Assembly: GCA_964350315.1 (NCBI GenBank)
Contig: CAYGJD010000007.1
Location: 26,606 to 90,605 of the forward strand
From: JAJZEO01 sp964350315
Lineage (GTDB): Bacteria; Chlamydiota; Chlamydiia; Chlamydiales; 2-12-FULL-49-11
Direction of reading: 5' to 3'
Length of the DNA: 64,000 nucleotides
This document shows positions 42,980 to 51,635 of the stretch, one piece after another. Below the pieces are notes generated by a model. The model saw only the letters and a list, made by a program, of their open reading frames with translations. It made no database searches and was not told the DNA's origin. The stretch's first letter is position 1; every line of letters starts with the position of its first letter. Position numbers and translations under genes: made by a program.

Positions 42980-44176
42980 ATGTCTGTAAATTTATATTTA
43001 GCTGATGCCTTTGGTTGGGATGTGGAATCAACAGCTAAGGTCGCAATTTCTCGACTTAGAGAGGAAAAGATCATTTCAAGAGATAAGTGCCCGAAAGCAC
43101 AACTCATTAAAAATGGATCTTTACGTTGGCAGCCCAATCTTTTAAAATTTTTTGGTTACATTCCTGTTGTTAATGTTTTAGCGGGTATAGCGATAATTGC
43201 TCAGGCAGATTCAGTAGATAAAGAGTTTTTTCGGCCTGATCATAGACAATTTTGGATTGCTCGCGGCGTTGCTATGATATTTACGGGACCGCTACTCTTT
43301 CTTGTAGACTTGGTGAAAGTCATTTATGATTATACTGTTTTTTTGAAATTCAAAGAAGAGAACAAAGGGCTGATAGAGGCATTCAATACATCTCATAAGC
43401 ACACTCCTGCATATTGGCCAGGCCATCCCATCTTTTGTTGCACAAAAGACGGCAAAGATCCTCGTGGACATCAATCTGGATCCTCTTTTTTCTATTCACA
43501 AACGTTTATTGATGGCATAGAAATTTTTCATTTTGAAGATGCTTATAAAATAACTCTCCAAGATTTTCAGAAGATGGATACAAAAGTACAGAAAGCAACG
43601 ATTGAGAAATTTCAATTGCAAGAAAGCATTGATGCCATTGGAGAAGAGGTGTTTTTTCAAAAGCTTGCTCAAGCAAACCCAAAAGCACTAGCTTTAGTAA
43701 GTTTAGTCAATTTAAGAACGAGCTTAGTAAATCAAAGTGTAAAATTTGCATTGATGAGTGATGATGAGTTTAGAACTGTTACATTGAATCAATTGACAGA
43801 TGCATCTGATTTTCAGATCAAACATATCTCTGCACGGGTAAAAGATTTCAAAGAAGACGGAGATGTGGAAGGTCCTATTCTGGAAATCCCTGTAATTAAA
43901 TTTCAGAGGTTGTCTGCTCGCTATCTTAGTGAGTGTATTCATCAAATTCCAGCTTGCGCTATTTCATTGTTATCAGATTCTCAGATTCAGGGAGTTGATT
44001 TTGCTAATGCCTCCAAAGAACAATTGTTTAAATTATTCCAATACGTTGATGGTGTCGAAGAGAAGAGACGGTTTGCTCTTCTTTCTGCTGAGCAGGTTCA
44101 AAGTATTCTCAATAAATTGGATGAGTATCAGTTGAGACTTGTTTCAGATGAGCAGAAGAGAGCCCTTAATTTATAA
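42980..44176 (+). CDS. Hypothetical membrane-associated protein
   Basis: The ATG at 42980 (second of ATGATG) after GAAGGAG gives 398 residues. Two hydrophobic stretches lie at about residues 52-75 (FFGYIPVVNVLAGIAIIAQ) and 92-115 (GVAMIFTGPLLFLVDLVKVI). This resembles the paired membrane segment used by chlamydial anchored proteins. The remaining 280 residues are helical and repeat a unit of 30-40 residues of the kind LSDSQIQGVDFANASKEQLF and LLSAEQVQSILNKLDEYQLR, suggesting a helical-repeat solenoid. I recognise no named family. Confidence 0.6.
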   Translation: MSVNLYLADAFGWDVESTAKVAISRLREEKIISRDKCPKAQLIKNGSLRWQPNLLKFFGYIPVVNVLAGIAIIAQADSVDKEFFRPDHRQFWIARGVAMIFTGPLLFLVDLVKVIYDYTVFLKFKEENKGLIEAFNTSHKHTPAYWPGHPIFCCTKDGKDPRGHQSGSSFFYSQTFIDGIEIFHFEDAYKITLQDFQKMDTKVQKATIEKFQLQESIDAIGEEVFFQKLAQANPKALALVSLVNLRTSLVNQSVKFALMSDDEFRTVTLNQLTDASDFQIKHISARVKDFKEDGDVEGPILEIPVIKFQRLSARYLSECIHQIPACAISLLSDSQIQGVDFANASKEQLFKLFQYVDGVEEKRRFALLSAEQVQSILNKLDEYQLRLVSDEQKRALNL

Positions 44177-44235
44177 GAATGAGGCGACTTGTTCTTAAAC
44201 CGAAGTTGTTTTTAGATCACATAAAGGTTGATCTT

Positions 44236-45144
44236 TTATATTTTAATTGGATTAGCAAGAAAGTCAAATGAATCAAGAAATCTACGATTGAACTTGTATA
44301 ACTCTTTGTTGCTATTGTCCCATGTATTACTTTTAATAGTATAACCAATCACTGCAAGAGCTCTTCCTAATTGAAGCAGGGGCATGATTAAGGGGTAATT
44401 TGGAATGGGGCGAATGCTTGAGTAGCCTTCGAGCAGCGTTTTCTTGTATTTTGCGTTAGGGGGCCATTTAAAGTGTTCTATGGAACAAAAATCTTGCTCA
44501 GCAAACCCGGAACGGAAGCCAGCCCAATCTATAATTCCCTTTAACTTTTCTTGCCGGACAATAATGTTTCCTGGTCGAAAATCGCGATGTACGATGCAGG
44601 GACCGTCAACGAGCGCTAAAGCATTCTGATAACGGTTAAGATATGAGCTGCAATTTTCCATCAGTTTTTTTGGAAGGTGGCCTCTACATTCTTCGAGCTC
44701 CTCTTCGAACTTATCATTGAAGTATGGACTTGGTTCTTGAATTAGAGTTTTAGGTTTTGTTAGGTCTCCATACGCATCTGTTCGATTGTTGTGGAGGCGA
44801 GCCAGCGTAACACCAATTTCAAAAGCTAGGTCATTTGACCAATCACTGTCTTTAAGGAGTTCTCCTTTTAGATATTCCATTAAAATAGCACCGAAATTTG
44901 CGTTTGAGGGTTCAACAGTGGCAATAATTTTTGGTATAGGAAGAGAGCTTTTAAACTTGGTAAGAAAATAAATTTCTCGCAAGTAATCATCGCTGTTGGG
45001 ACAAATCTTCAAAATAAGCGAATTAATGTCAGGCGTGATGACTTTATATACTTCTGCGATGATGGTATCTGTGTGTTTGATATGAGTGAATTTTGCTGAT
45101 TGCAAAGCAAATTGCTTTTTATAAACCTCTAAATCTATTTCCAT
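44236..45144 (-). CDS. APH-family phosphotransferase
   Basis: ATG 45144 (AGGTTCTC before it) gives 302 residues. Kinase marks are INSLILKICPNSDDYLREI (ATP Lys and helix Glu), ILMEYLKGELL (hinge), CIVHRDFRPGNIIVRQ (catalytic loop H-R-D-x-x-x-x-N) and KGIIDWAGFRSG (metal Asp). The HRDFRPGN form is typical of the broad APH/choline-kinase group acting on small molecules. It is the last gene of a four-gene minus-strand operon (kinase, GNAT, LRR, kinase). The substrate is unknown. Confidence 0.82.
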   Translation of the reverse strand: MEIDLEVYKKQFALQSAKFTHIKHTDTIIAEVYKVITPDINSLILKICPNSDDYLREIYFLTKFKSSLPIPKIIATVEPSNANFGAILMEYLKGELLKDSDWSNDLAFEIGVTLARLHNNRTDAYGDLTKPKTLIQEPSPYFNDKFEEELEECRGHLPKKLMENCSSYLNRYQNALALVDGPCIVHRDFRPGNIIVRQEKLKGIIDWAGFRSGFAEQDFCSIEHFKWPPNAKYKKTLLEGYSSIRPIPNYPLIMPLLQLGRALAVIGYTIKSNTWDNSNKELYKFNRRFLDSFDFLANPIKI

Positions 45145-45173
45145 GAGAACCTGAATTTTGAAGCTAAAGGTTA

Positions 45174-46154
45174 TTAATAATAAACTATGCACCCTCTATC
45201 TTCTAGTTTTTTTAACCATAAAGGGATTTCAAGATTTTTATTAAGTCTTAAGTCAAGTTTTTCCAGATTCTCTAGCAAAAGGATGCTTATTGGAAGGGTT
45301 GTGAGTTTATTGTCTCTAAGATCGAGCTTTCTCAAGGCCTTCAGGTTGCCTATATTTGATGGTAGAAATGTTAGGTGATTTGTTCTTAAATCAAGCTCGG
45401 AAAGATTTTGGAGATTACACATTTCATCAGGAAGACTTTCTAGTCGATTATTTTCTAACATGAGCTTCTGAAGACTTGCACATTGACCTAAAGATGGGGG
45501 TAAATTTGTAATTTTGTTATTCATCGCATAAATTTCTTTTACTTTGGTTAACTTTTGTAAAGAATTTGGGAGAGTGATTAATTGGTTATTCTGAAGTCGC
45601 ATTTCTATGAGGTTAGATAAATCTCCAATCAATTCTGGCAAGGCAACAAAATGATTGTATGAGATGTTTAAATAAATAAGGTCACACAAATTCTTAAAAG
45701 AATCAGGAAGAGAATTTAATCTGTTACTTGCTAATAAAATATAACGCAGACTCAGAAGATCTCCTATGGAATTTGGCAATCGCTCTAGTTGATTGTAATT
45801 TAAGTCCAACACCTGAAGATTCTTTAAGTCTCCAATTTTTTCTGGTAGAGAAGAGAGCCTGTTCACGCTTGCATTTATTTTTTCTAGTTGAGTCATTTGG
45901 CAGAGAACATCAAGAGAGTCTAGTTGATTTTTATAAATGCTGATTTTTTTAAGGGCTAATAAATGTTGAAGCTCTTGGGTAAGCTGTGCTATTTGATTAT
46001 CATCCAACCAAAGTTCTTCGAGTTCAGATTTCTCATACAGCTCATTAGGGATGATTTTTAAGTTTTTCCCACAAAGATCAATTTTATTCATATCCATGGG
46101 AGTATTCATGCTAATAATTGCTAACATTAAATTGATTGCATAGAGAAAGTTCAT
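45174..46154 (-). CDS. Leucine-rich repeat protein
   Basis: A 326-residue protein with a short hydrophobic N-terminus (NFLYAINLMLAIISM), perhaps a weak signal. About 11 consecutive 23-residue leucine-rich repeats of the type L-P-x-x-I-G-D-L-x-x-L-x-x-L-D-L-x-x-N-x-L run from about residue 24 to 310, for example LPEKIGDLKNLQVLDLNYNQ. The capping end is WLKKLEDRGCIVYY. This plant/animal-like LRR class is a common protein-binding scaffold in bacterial effectors. It is 17 bases after the GNAT gene and 29 before the kinase gene in the same operon. Confidence 0.9.
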   Translation of the reverse strand: MNFLYAINLMLAIISMNTPMDMNKIDLCGKNLKIIPNELYEKSELEELWLDDNQIAQLTQELQHLLALKKISIYKNQLDSLDVLCQMTQLEKINASVNRLSSLPEKIGDLKNLQVLDLNYNQLERLPNSIGDLLSLRYILLASNRLNSLPDSFKNLCDLIYLNISYNHFVALPELIGDLSNLIEMRLQNNQLITLPNSLQKLTKVKEIYAMNNKITNLPPSLGQCASLQKLMLENNRLESLPDEMCNLQNLSELDLRTNHLTFLPSNIGNLKALRKLDLRDNKLTTLPISILLLENLEKLDLRLNKNLEIPLWLKKLEDRGCIVYY

Positions 46155-46171
46155 GTTGTATTCCTAATGGG

Positions 46172-46651
46172 TTATTGGAGCTCTTTCATATATAGTTCCA
46201 TTTGATAGTGCAAAACTGGATGCCAGCTTGCGATGAATTCTCCGATTATTTTAAAGCCGACCTTCTTGTAGACATGGATTGCGCGACTGTTGGTTGCTTC
46301 AGGGTCTATTAGCACCTTTTTTACATGTGAAAAATGATCTATTAGGAATTTCTGAATCATAGGAACAGCTAGTCCTTTACCTAGATAATTTGGGTCACAG
46401 ATGAATACATCTAGGGTGGTAGCACTCTCACCTTCTGGAGAGGTGATTAAGAAAGCAAATGGGGTCTCCTTGTCGTAACCTATCCAGTAGGTTGTGTCGG
46501 ATTTCCCATTAAAGAACTTTTCTAAGCCGTTTAGTGTGTTTTGTAGTCCAGTGCCATGCATCCATTTTTTGATATGGTCTTGTTCAAACCATTGATGTAG
46601 CAACGTTGTTTGGAAAGGTTTGGTATGTGCAAAGCGAAGTGAAATTTTCAT
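46172..46651 (-). CDS. GNAT acetyltransferase, AAC(6')-like
   Basis: A 159-residue GNAT protein. The acetyl-CoA loop and helix are present (CDPNYLGKGLAVPMIQKFLI), followed by VLIDPEATNSRAIHVYKKVG and F, a signature of the aminoglycoside 6'-N-acetyltransferase and siderophore-acetylase subgroup (Acetyltransf_8). The N-terminal HQWFEQDHIKKWM also fits. Its start overlaps the stop of the upstream kinase gene by 4 bases. Placed between two APH-like kinases, it could belong to a detoxification set, though this is inference. Confidence 0.82.
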   Translation of the reverse strand: MKISLRFAHTKPFQTTLLHQWFEQDHIKKWMHGTGLQNTLNGLEKFFNGKSDTTYWIGYDKETPFAFLITSPEGESATTLDVFICDPNYLGKGLAVPMIQKFLIDHFSHVKKVLIDPEATNSRAIHVYKKVGFKIIGEFIASWHPVLHYQMELYMKELQ

Positions 46652-47724
46652 TTCATTTTTCCGTCAAGATAGCCTTTATAGAAACTGAGCGCATAAGACT
46701 TGACCTCAGATTTAGGGGATGTATTCAGATCAACAACAATTCCTTCTCCCAAGTAATCTTGAATTGACTTGAGACTAGGAGAGCATAACCCGGCATCTAA
46801 AGCGGCAATGCGTGATTCAAGAGGCAAAGCTAATTCTTCTGATGTTTCAGAAAACCGGAACCAGATTGCAGCTGTTAACAAACAAACTTTTGCTTTTTCT
46901 TCCTTTAAAATCCTGCATTCACTTTCTGAAGGCTTTCTTCCAAAATATGCCTCTAAAAATACTTCTTCTTGGAGGGGAGATAAATTAGACAGTAAACAAA
47001 AAAAGCTTAAATCAAAGAAAGGATCTTCCAATGTTGCAGTCGTCCAATCAATAATGTTGATATGGTCACAAGAATCACCAACTAAAATATTAGATGGGTT
47101 TAGATCTCCATGAGAAGGAACAAGCGAGCGTAAAAAGGGTTTGCTCATTAGATTCTGAACTTCTCGATTGAATCCAGAGGGATAAGCAACACCAGCTTTG
47201 GTGCCCTTTTCATAGTGTTGACTTATTCGGTCCTTTAAACAATATCTCGAGGGGTATGAATCGGAATAATTATGTAGTTTTCTAACCATTGAGCCAATCT
47301 GCGATAACTGATGGTCAGTTGGGTGATGTAATGGGTCTCCTTGGACAAACGGCATGACCATCAAGAGGGCGTCTTGATCTGAAAAAACACATCCAGGAGC
47401 GATCCCAAGTTTATTTCCAATGTTCAAAGCGTGTATTTCGTTTTGTCTCATTTCTTTCGAATGGCTTGGCGATAAAGCTAAAAAACGAAGGACGTATTTC
47501 TTTCCTTCGAATTCGAAGGAGTACACTTTAGCTTTAGTCAGGCCACCTTCAAGAGCATGAAATTGGGTGCCTTCATTCCAGTTAAGAATAGAACATGCTT
47601 CTTGGAGGGCTTTTATCTGTTGAGGGTGGGATTCTTTTAAAAGATCTGAATAGGAGTAATTTTCACCTTGAATAGAGGCGCACGTTAGTACAAGAAATAA
47701 TAAACACGTTAAACGCATAATCAT
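46648..47724 (-). CDS. Choline/aminoglycoside kinase-fold protein with signal peptide
   Basis: A 358-residue protein; AAGGACTT precedes the ATG. The N-terminus is a good signal peptide (MRLTCLLFLVLTCASIQG). The kinase fold follows: KKYVLRFLALSPSHSKEMRQ (ATP Lys region), LMVMPFVQGDPL (hinge), PSHGDLNPSNILV (catalytic loop, H-x-D-x-x-x-x-N) and INIIDWTTATLEDPFFDLSF (metal Asp and substrate region, choline-kinase-like). An exported ATP-dependent kinase is odd, since the periplasm lacks ATP. It might act in the host after secretion, or the hydrophobic start may be an anchor. It is the first gene of the operon running to 44236. Confidence 0.78.
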   Translation of the reverse strand: MIMRLTCLLFLVLTCASIQGENYSYSDLLKESHPQQIKALQEACSILNWNEGTQFHALEGGLTKAKVYSFEFEGKKYVLRFLALSPSHSKEMRQNEIHALNIGNKLGIAPGCVFSDQDALLMVMPFVQGDPLHHPTDHQLSQIGSMVRKLHNYSDSYPSRYCLKDRISQHYEKGTKAGVAYPSGFNREVQNLMSKPFLRSLVPSHGDLNPSNILVGDSCDHINIIDWTTATLEDPFFDLSFFCLLSNLSPLQEEVFLEAYFGRKPSESECRILKEEKAKVCLLTAAIWFRFSETSEELALPLESRIAALDAGLCSPSLKSIQDYLGEGIVVDLNTSPKSEVKSYALSFYKGYLDGKMK

Positions 47725-47850
47725 AAGTCCTTAATGAAGTCTAAAAAGACGATTTTACTGTTTGTTTATAGTCGTTGTAATATCATCTCAGGTCCAAAAA
47801 TCAGGATCAGAAAATCTCCAATCTTGCTGATGGACTTCGAATGAAAATAA

Positions 47851-47924
47851 TGGGGCAACTTGGACTTGAACCAAGGACCAACGGGTTATGAGTCCGTTGC
47901 TCTAACCAACTGAGCTATTGCCCC
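47851..47924 (-). tRNA. tRNA-Met (CAU anticodon)
   Basis: The reverse complement folds as a cloverleaf of 74 bases. The acceptor GGGGCAA pairs with TTGCCCC, the D arm is GCTC...GAGC with AGTTGGTTA, and the anticodon loop CTCATAA carries CAT. The T arm has GGTTCAAGTCC. The discriminator is A and CCA is not encoded. The G1-C72 pair and the D/anticodon arms fit the elongator type rather than an initiator, which would have C1-A72 and three G-C pairs flanking the loop. A lysidine-modified Ile isoacceptor cannot be fully excluded. Confidence 0.93.
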
Positions 47925-47941
47925 ACAATAAGAGTGAAGTG

Positions 47942-47970
47942 AGTATAACTATTGGCTTAAAGTCTTGCAA
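47942..47970 (-). promoter_or_regulatory. Promoter of the tRNA-Met gene
   Basis: Minus strand: -35 TTGCAA (47965-47970), 17-base spacer, -10 TATACT (47942-47947), placing transcription start about 10 bases before the mature tRNA 5' end. Confidence 0.65.
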
Positions 47971-48094
47971 GAGGAAATTTTGATTAAAAATAAGTTTAAT
48001 TATGATGCGTGGTGTGGGCGGGTGTTGAGATGTAAGGCTTGCCTGAAATGTTAACATTCCTTACAATTAGCGCTTAAATATCATTGAGGCTAAC

Positions 48095-48763
48095 ATGGAT
48101 AAAGTTTCTTATACTAATTGGCAACCTCTTCTTGATCTTAAGAGTTATGCCGATTTTACCCGAAAAGAACAATTTGAACTAACTGCAATAAGAGTTTGTA
48201 GACTGGGTAAACTTTTGTTTAAAAATAAAGCTGATGAACAGGTCTTTGTGAGAGCGTTAGGGGCTTTTAATACTTCTTGGACAAATTTGTTACATGCTCA
48301 AAAGGACATTGCTTTTATTAAAAAAGGTAGTAGCGAAGTGAAGTTTTCTTCTTGTCATAAAGATGTATTTTGGCTTTCTAATTTTTTCGAGACGCTTGTC
48401 TACGATTCAACAAGAGAATGTTGCGCTCGATCTGTGGAGCATTTGTATGTCTATTTTAAGATGAATCAAAATGGTGAAATACAGATTGATTTTGACGAGG
48501 TTGGAGGCATGGATCCTAAGCAAATAAAATCTTTTGGGTCTCATCACAGGATTCCTCAGGATAAAGTTGCTACAGATGAGATGAAAAGATTAGTTGAGTT
48601 AAAGTTTGCGCAAAATCCAATGCTAAGAAGTTTGTTGAAACAGACAGGTAAATTACCTCTTCGTGAACACACAAATGATGCATTTTGGGGTACAGCGATG
48701 GGCACTAGTGGCCAAAATCAACTCGGTGAAATCCTTATGGGTATTCGAGCAAATCTAAAGTAA
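48095..48763 (+). CDS. NADAR-domain protein (YbiA-like)
   Basis: A 222-residue protein. From about residue 85 it carries NADAR landmarks: KDVFWLSNFFETLVYD (the WLSNFF-type start), ARSVEHLYVYFKM (S-x-E-H-x-Y), and the C-terminal REHTNDAFWGTAMGTSGQNQ then LGEILMGIRANL, matching the W-G, G-x-N-x-L-G, L-M-x-x-R closing motif. NADAR proteins process ADP-ribosyl or ribosyl-purine/pyrimidine compounds; some remove ADP-ribose from guanine in DNA, and YbiA-type members act on riboflavin intermediates. About 85 N-terminal residues are unassigned. It stands alone, divergent from the tRNA. Confidence 0.72.
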   Translation: MDKVSYTNWQPLLDLKSYADFTRKEQFELTAIRVCRLGKLLFKNKADEQVFVRALGAFNTSWTNLLHAQKDIAFIKKGSSEVKFSSCHKDVFWLSNFFETLVYDSTRECCARSVEHLYVYFKMNQNGEIQIDFDEVGGMDPKQIKSFGSHHRIPQDKVATDEMKRLVELKFAQNPMLRSLLKQTGKLPLREHTNDAFWGTAMGTSGQNQLGEILMGIRANLK

Positions 48764-48808
48764 TCACTCTAATTTTCGTATTATTCACAAAAAGTTGTCT
48801 CTACAGTC

Positions 48809-50167
48809 TTATGCTATAGCTCCAAGCTTATCTCTAAGGCCTATTGCAAATTTCACGGATGTATCAGAAGATCTTTTTACATCAAAGCGTGATTTTGCAT
48901 TTGTGTCCCAGACAACGTGTGCTTTTAAAGTAGCAGGAGCAATTTCTGAGATGGCAGCAAAAGCGCCTCGTTTTCGATTTTCACCATGTGGGTGTGTGAA
49001 GAGGAATTCGAATTTTTCATGCATGCTGTCTAACATTCCTTTTCCTCCGCCAGCCTTAAGAAGAACCTCGTGTAGAAAAATAGCTCCTCTAGGATCGTAT
49101 CCAGCTTTATGTGCTAGATAGGCACCAGTGATGTCTGCTTCGTATTCTGCAGCTCTTGAATGGTGAAGGCCTAATAGTCCTCTGAGTTTTGATCCAACCC
49201 AGTCAATCAAGTCCCCAATTCGAGCGTAATTCTTTTCCTTTTCAAGGAGTCGTTTATATTCAGGAACTGTCATTTCTCGCTCGTTCATGGTGCTCAATTC
49301 TTGGTATTCTTTATCTGATGATTTTAGTTTTGATATACATAGGATTCGGGCGATGAATAACCCTACCATGTTTATGAGGTTTCCAATGATTTTGACTACT
49401 GAGTGTCTTGATGCAACGTGTGTCATTTCATGTCCCATGAGGGCTGCTAGAACATCAGCTGTTGTAATACCTCTCATATCGACCGTTGCTTTTGATCCGT
49501 CTGGGAATTGAACGTCTACTGAATTGTGTTGCCCGCTATTAACCATATTTGAGATTTCTTCGACGATTTTACTTAAAACTACCATTGATCCGCCCATTAC
49601 AGCAAATGCATTAAGCGTCTCTGAATGCATTGTTTGGACTTCGTATTTGAATTTTGTCTTTTCTGTTGGGGGATTTAATATGTCAGGATTTGCCTTTTCA
49701 ATGTTATGGAAGACCTCACTTACAAGATCAGACATTGGTCGACCTTCAATTTGAGTTGATTTGCTAACAGGAGACCAAGCAGCAGTTACAGAGGAGGTAA
49801 TCATTTTTCCAAATGCAACTTCCCAGCTTTTTGGGACTCCGATGAAGTGTCTTTTCCCATTAACTGGATTGATTGGGTAGATCGCGTCTAAAACAGGAGA
49901 TAATACAAATTCTGTCCCTGTTAGAATCCAAGATGAAATTGTAGAGATGGTAATGATAAGGATGTCAAGTAATGGTTTTAAATGAGAAAGAGTGTCATAT
50001 GTTGCCATGTACAAATAGATAACACTTCCTTTAAAACCTTCGGTAGATTCTACATATTCTGGAGAGTAGCATGGAAAAAAATCAGGAAAAATAAGATCGT
50101 AAGCAGTTTTTTGAGCTTGGTAGAGTGGCGCGAATTGGTCTTTATTGATGGTTGCGATTGGATCCAT
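48809..50167 (-). CDS. M48-family membrane metallopeptidase
   Basis: ATG 50167 follows AGGAAACAAAC and gives 452 residues. A hydrophobic segment lies at about residues 45-75 (LLDILIITISTISSWILTG). The peptidase core has the first conserved block NAFAVMGGSMVVLSKIVEEI, the zinc motif AALMGHEMTHVASRH (H-E-x-x-H), a further helix, and SRAAEYEADITGAYLAHKAG with the third ligand Glu. It ends with the FLFTHPHGENRKR-type segment usual for M48 Oma1/YfgC-like peptidases. It is likely a quality-control or effector protease; no neighbour refines this. Confidence 0.82.
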   Translation of the reverse strand: MDPIATINKDQFAPLYQAQKTAYDLIFPDFFPCYSPEYVESTEGFKGSVIYLYMATYDTLSHLKPLLDILIITISTISSWILTGTEFVLSPVLDAIYPINPVNGKRHFIGVPKSWEVAFGKMITSSVTAAWSPVSKSTQIEGRPMSDLVSEVFHNIEKANPDILNPPTEKTKFKYEVQTMHSETLNAFAVMGGSMVVLSKIVEEISNMVNSGQHNSVDVQFPDGSKATVDMRGITTADVLAALMGHEMTHVASRHSVVKIIGNLINMVGLFIARILCISKLKSSDKEYQELSTMNEREMTVPEYKRLLEKEKNYARIGDLIDWVGSKLRGLLGLHHSRAAEYEADITGAYLAHKAGYDPRGAIFLHEVLLKAGGGKGMLDSMHEKFEFLFTHPHGENRKRGAFAAISEIAPATLKAHVVWDTNAKSRFDVKRSSDTSVKFAIGLRDKLGAIA

Positions 50168-50182
50168 GTTTGTTTCCTGCAT

Positions 50183-50421
50183 TTAAATTTTGCAATATTT
50201 TATCAAAATTTCAGAATCTTAACAATCTTAAGAATTATTTTAATATAAGGGGGTACGATACGTTTCATGAAAAGTTAAAAAATTATATCAATTTCTATCT
50301 ATGAGCATCTTATTTGAATTAATAAACACGAGTAATTAAGGGTCATGTTGAATATCACTTCTTTTATTGGTTTTTATAAAACAAAATATTTTAATTCGAA
50401 TTTTGATATAATTGTTTTTGT
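50183..50421. other. AT-rich divergent intergenic region
   Basis: About 240 very AT-rich bases between the divergent M48 and sphingomyelinase-like genes. It presumably holds both promoters, but no box pair was clear enough to mark, and no gene was seen. Confidence 0.4.
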
Positions 50422-50469
50422 ATGTACGTTACAATTTATTGTGAAAATAAATCAAAAAGCATATTTTTT

Positions 50470-51570
50470 ATGAAAATATTAGAGTCGGCAGCTGTAATAG
50501 CTTTAAGTCCACTCAATCGTGCCATGTACTCTGGAGCTTTAGTTGTATCAAAAGTAACACCCGGGGATAAGGGCCAGTGTCGCTCTTTAGTTTTTGAGGT
50601 TGCAAAACGGTGTCTATTATCTATTACTTCGCTTTTTTGCATATGTGTTGCGATCCCATTAACTCCAATTGCTTATCTTCTATTTTGGTTAAATCACCAG
50701 TTTGGTGAAAGAGAAGTTCTTGTTAAAGGAGTTTCAGATCTTCGTGACTTTCCTCCAGATAAATTGAGAATAGGCACATATAATGTTGCTCTTTTACCCG
50801 ATTGGATTGCTGTTAGAAACCGGATAAAAGAAGGGAGTAAACGAATTAATCTGATCGCAAAAGCGATTTTGGAAAACGATCTTGATGTTGTATGTCTTCA
50901 AGAAGCCTTTGATAAACGGCTAGTGCATAAGTTATCAATTCAAATTAAAAAGCGCTTCCCTCATCAAATATACAATGTTGCACCAGATCCAATTAAGTTA
51001 AACTCAGGGCTTGCTATCTTTAGCCGCTTTTCACTTAGTTCTTTTAAATTCATACCTCATCCTATTCTAGGAGGAGCATGTAAGTACTCAAGAAAAGGCG
51101 TTTTAAACCTAAAGATTGAAATTTCCAAGAACAAAACAATTGATTTATTCAATACCCATCTCAATGGTGGTGCAAGTGAATTCCCAGATGGTGGAACAAC
51201 TCCCAGAAAGCAACAAATAGAAGCTCTTATAAAAAATATTGGTCGACAAGAATCGATTTTGGTTGGTGATTTCAATTATAGCGTGATCGACAGGTCGGAT
51301 GAAGAAGAGAGTGATTTCTCAGAAAGGCGTTTAGGAGAAATTTTTCCTCAGAAAACAAACCTTGGAAAGTCAACAGTATTTGATAAAGATGACTTGTTTA
51401 CAGGATTTGCACCCGATGTTGAATCATGGAAAGATGAAAAGGATAGGGAGCTTGATCGCATTTTTTCTAATAGCACAATATACACTCTTGATCATACATT
51501 TTGTGATAATGCATATGGAGGATCAGACCACAAGCTTGTCATAGGAGTATTTAACAGCGCGCATGAATAG
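50470..51570 (+). CDS. Sphingomyelinase-like EEP-fold phosphodiesterase with membrane segment
   Basis: A 366-residue protein from ATG 50470; an ATG at 50422 would add 16 residues. A hydrophobic region lies at about residues 38-66 (CLLSITSLFCICVAIPLTPI). The endonuclease/exonuclease/phosphatase fold follows: LRIGTYNVALLP (Asn), DVVCLQEAFDKR (Mg Glu), GLAIFSRFSL, CKYSRKGVLNLKIEI (the K-G-V element seen in sphingomyelinases), LFNTHLNGG (His), SILVGDFNYS (Asp/Asn) and YGGSDHKLVIG (S-D-H). The best fit is a neutral sphingomyelinase/phosphodiesterase; host membrane sphingomyelin would be the substrate (inference). Confidence 0.7.
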   Translation: MKILESAAVIALSPLNRAMYSGALVVSKVTPGDKGQCRSLVFEVAKRCLLSITSLFCICVAIPLTPIAYLLFWLNHQFGEREVLVKGVSDLRDFPPDKLRIGTYNVALLPDWIAVRNRIKEGSKRINLIAKAILENDLDVVCLQEAFDKRLVHKLSIQIKKRFPHQIYNVAPDPIKLNSGLAIFSRFSLSSFKFIPHPILGGACKYSRKGVLNLKIEISKNKTIDLFNTHLNGGASEFPDGGTTPRKQQIEALIKNIGRQESILVGDFNYSVIDRSDEEESDFSERRLGEIFPQKTNLGKSTVFDKDDLFTGFAPDVESWKDEKDRELDRIFSNSTIYTLDHTFCDNAYGGSDHKLVIGVFNSAHE

Positions 51571-51635
51571 TAAATTTTGATTATATGATGGGACTCGTTG
51601 TCGTTTTTCTTCTATTGGTTGAGTGAGAAGAAAAG

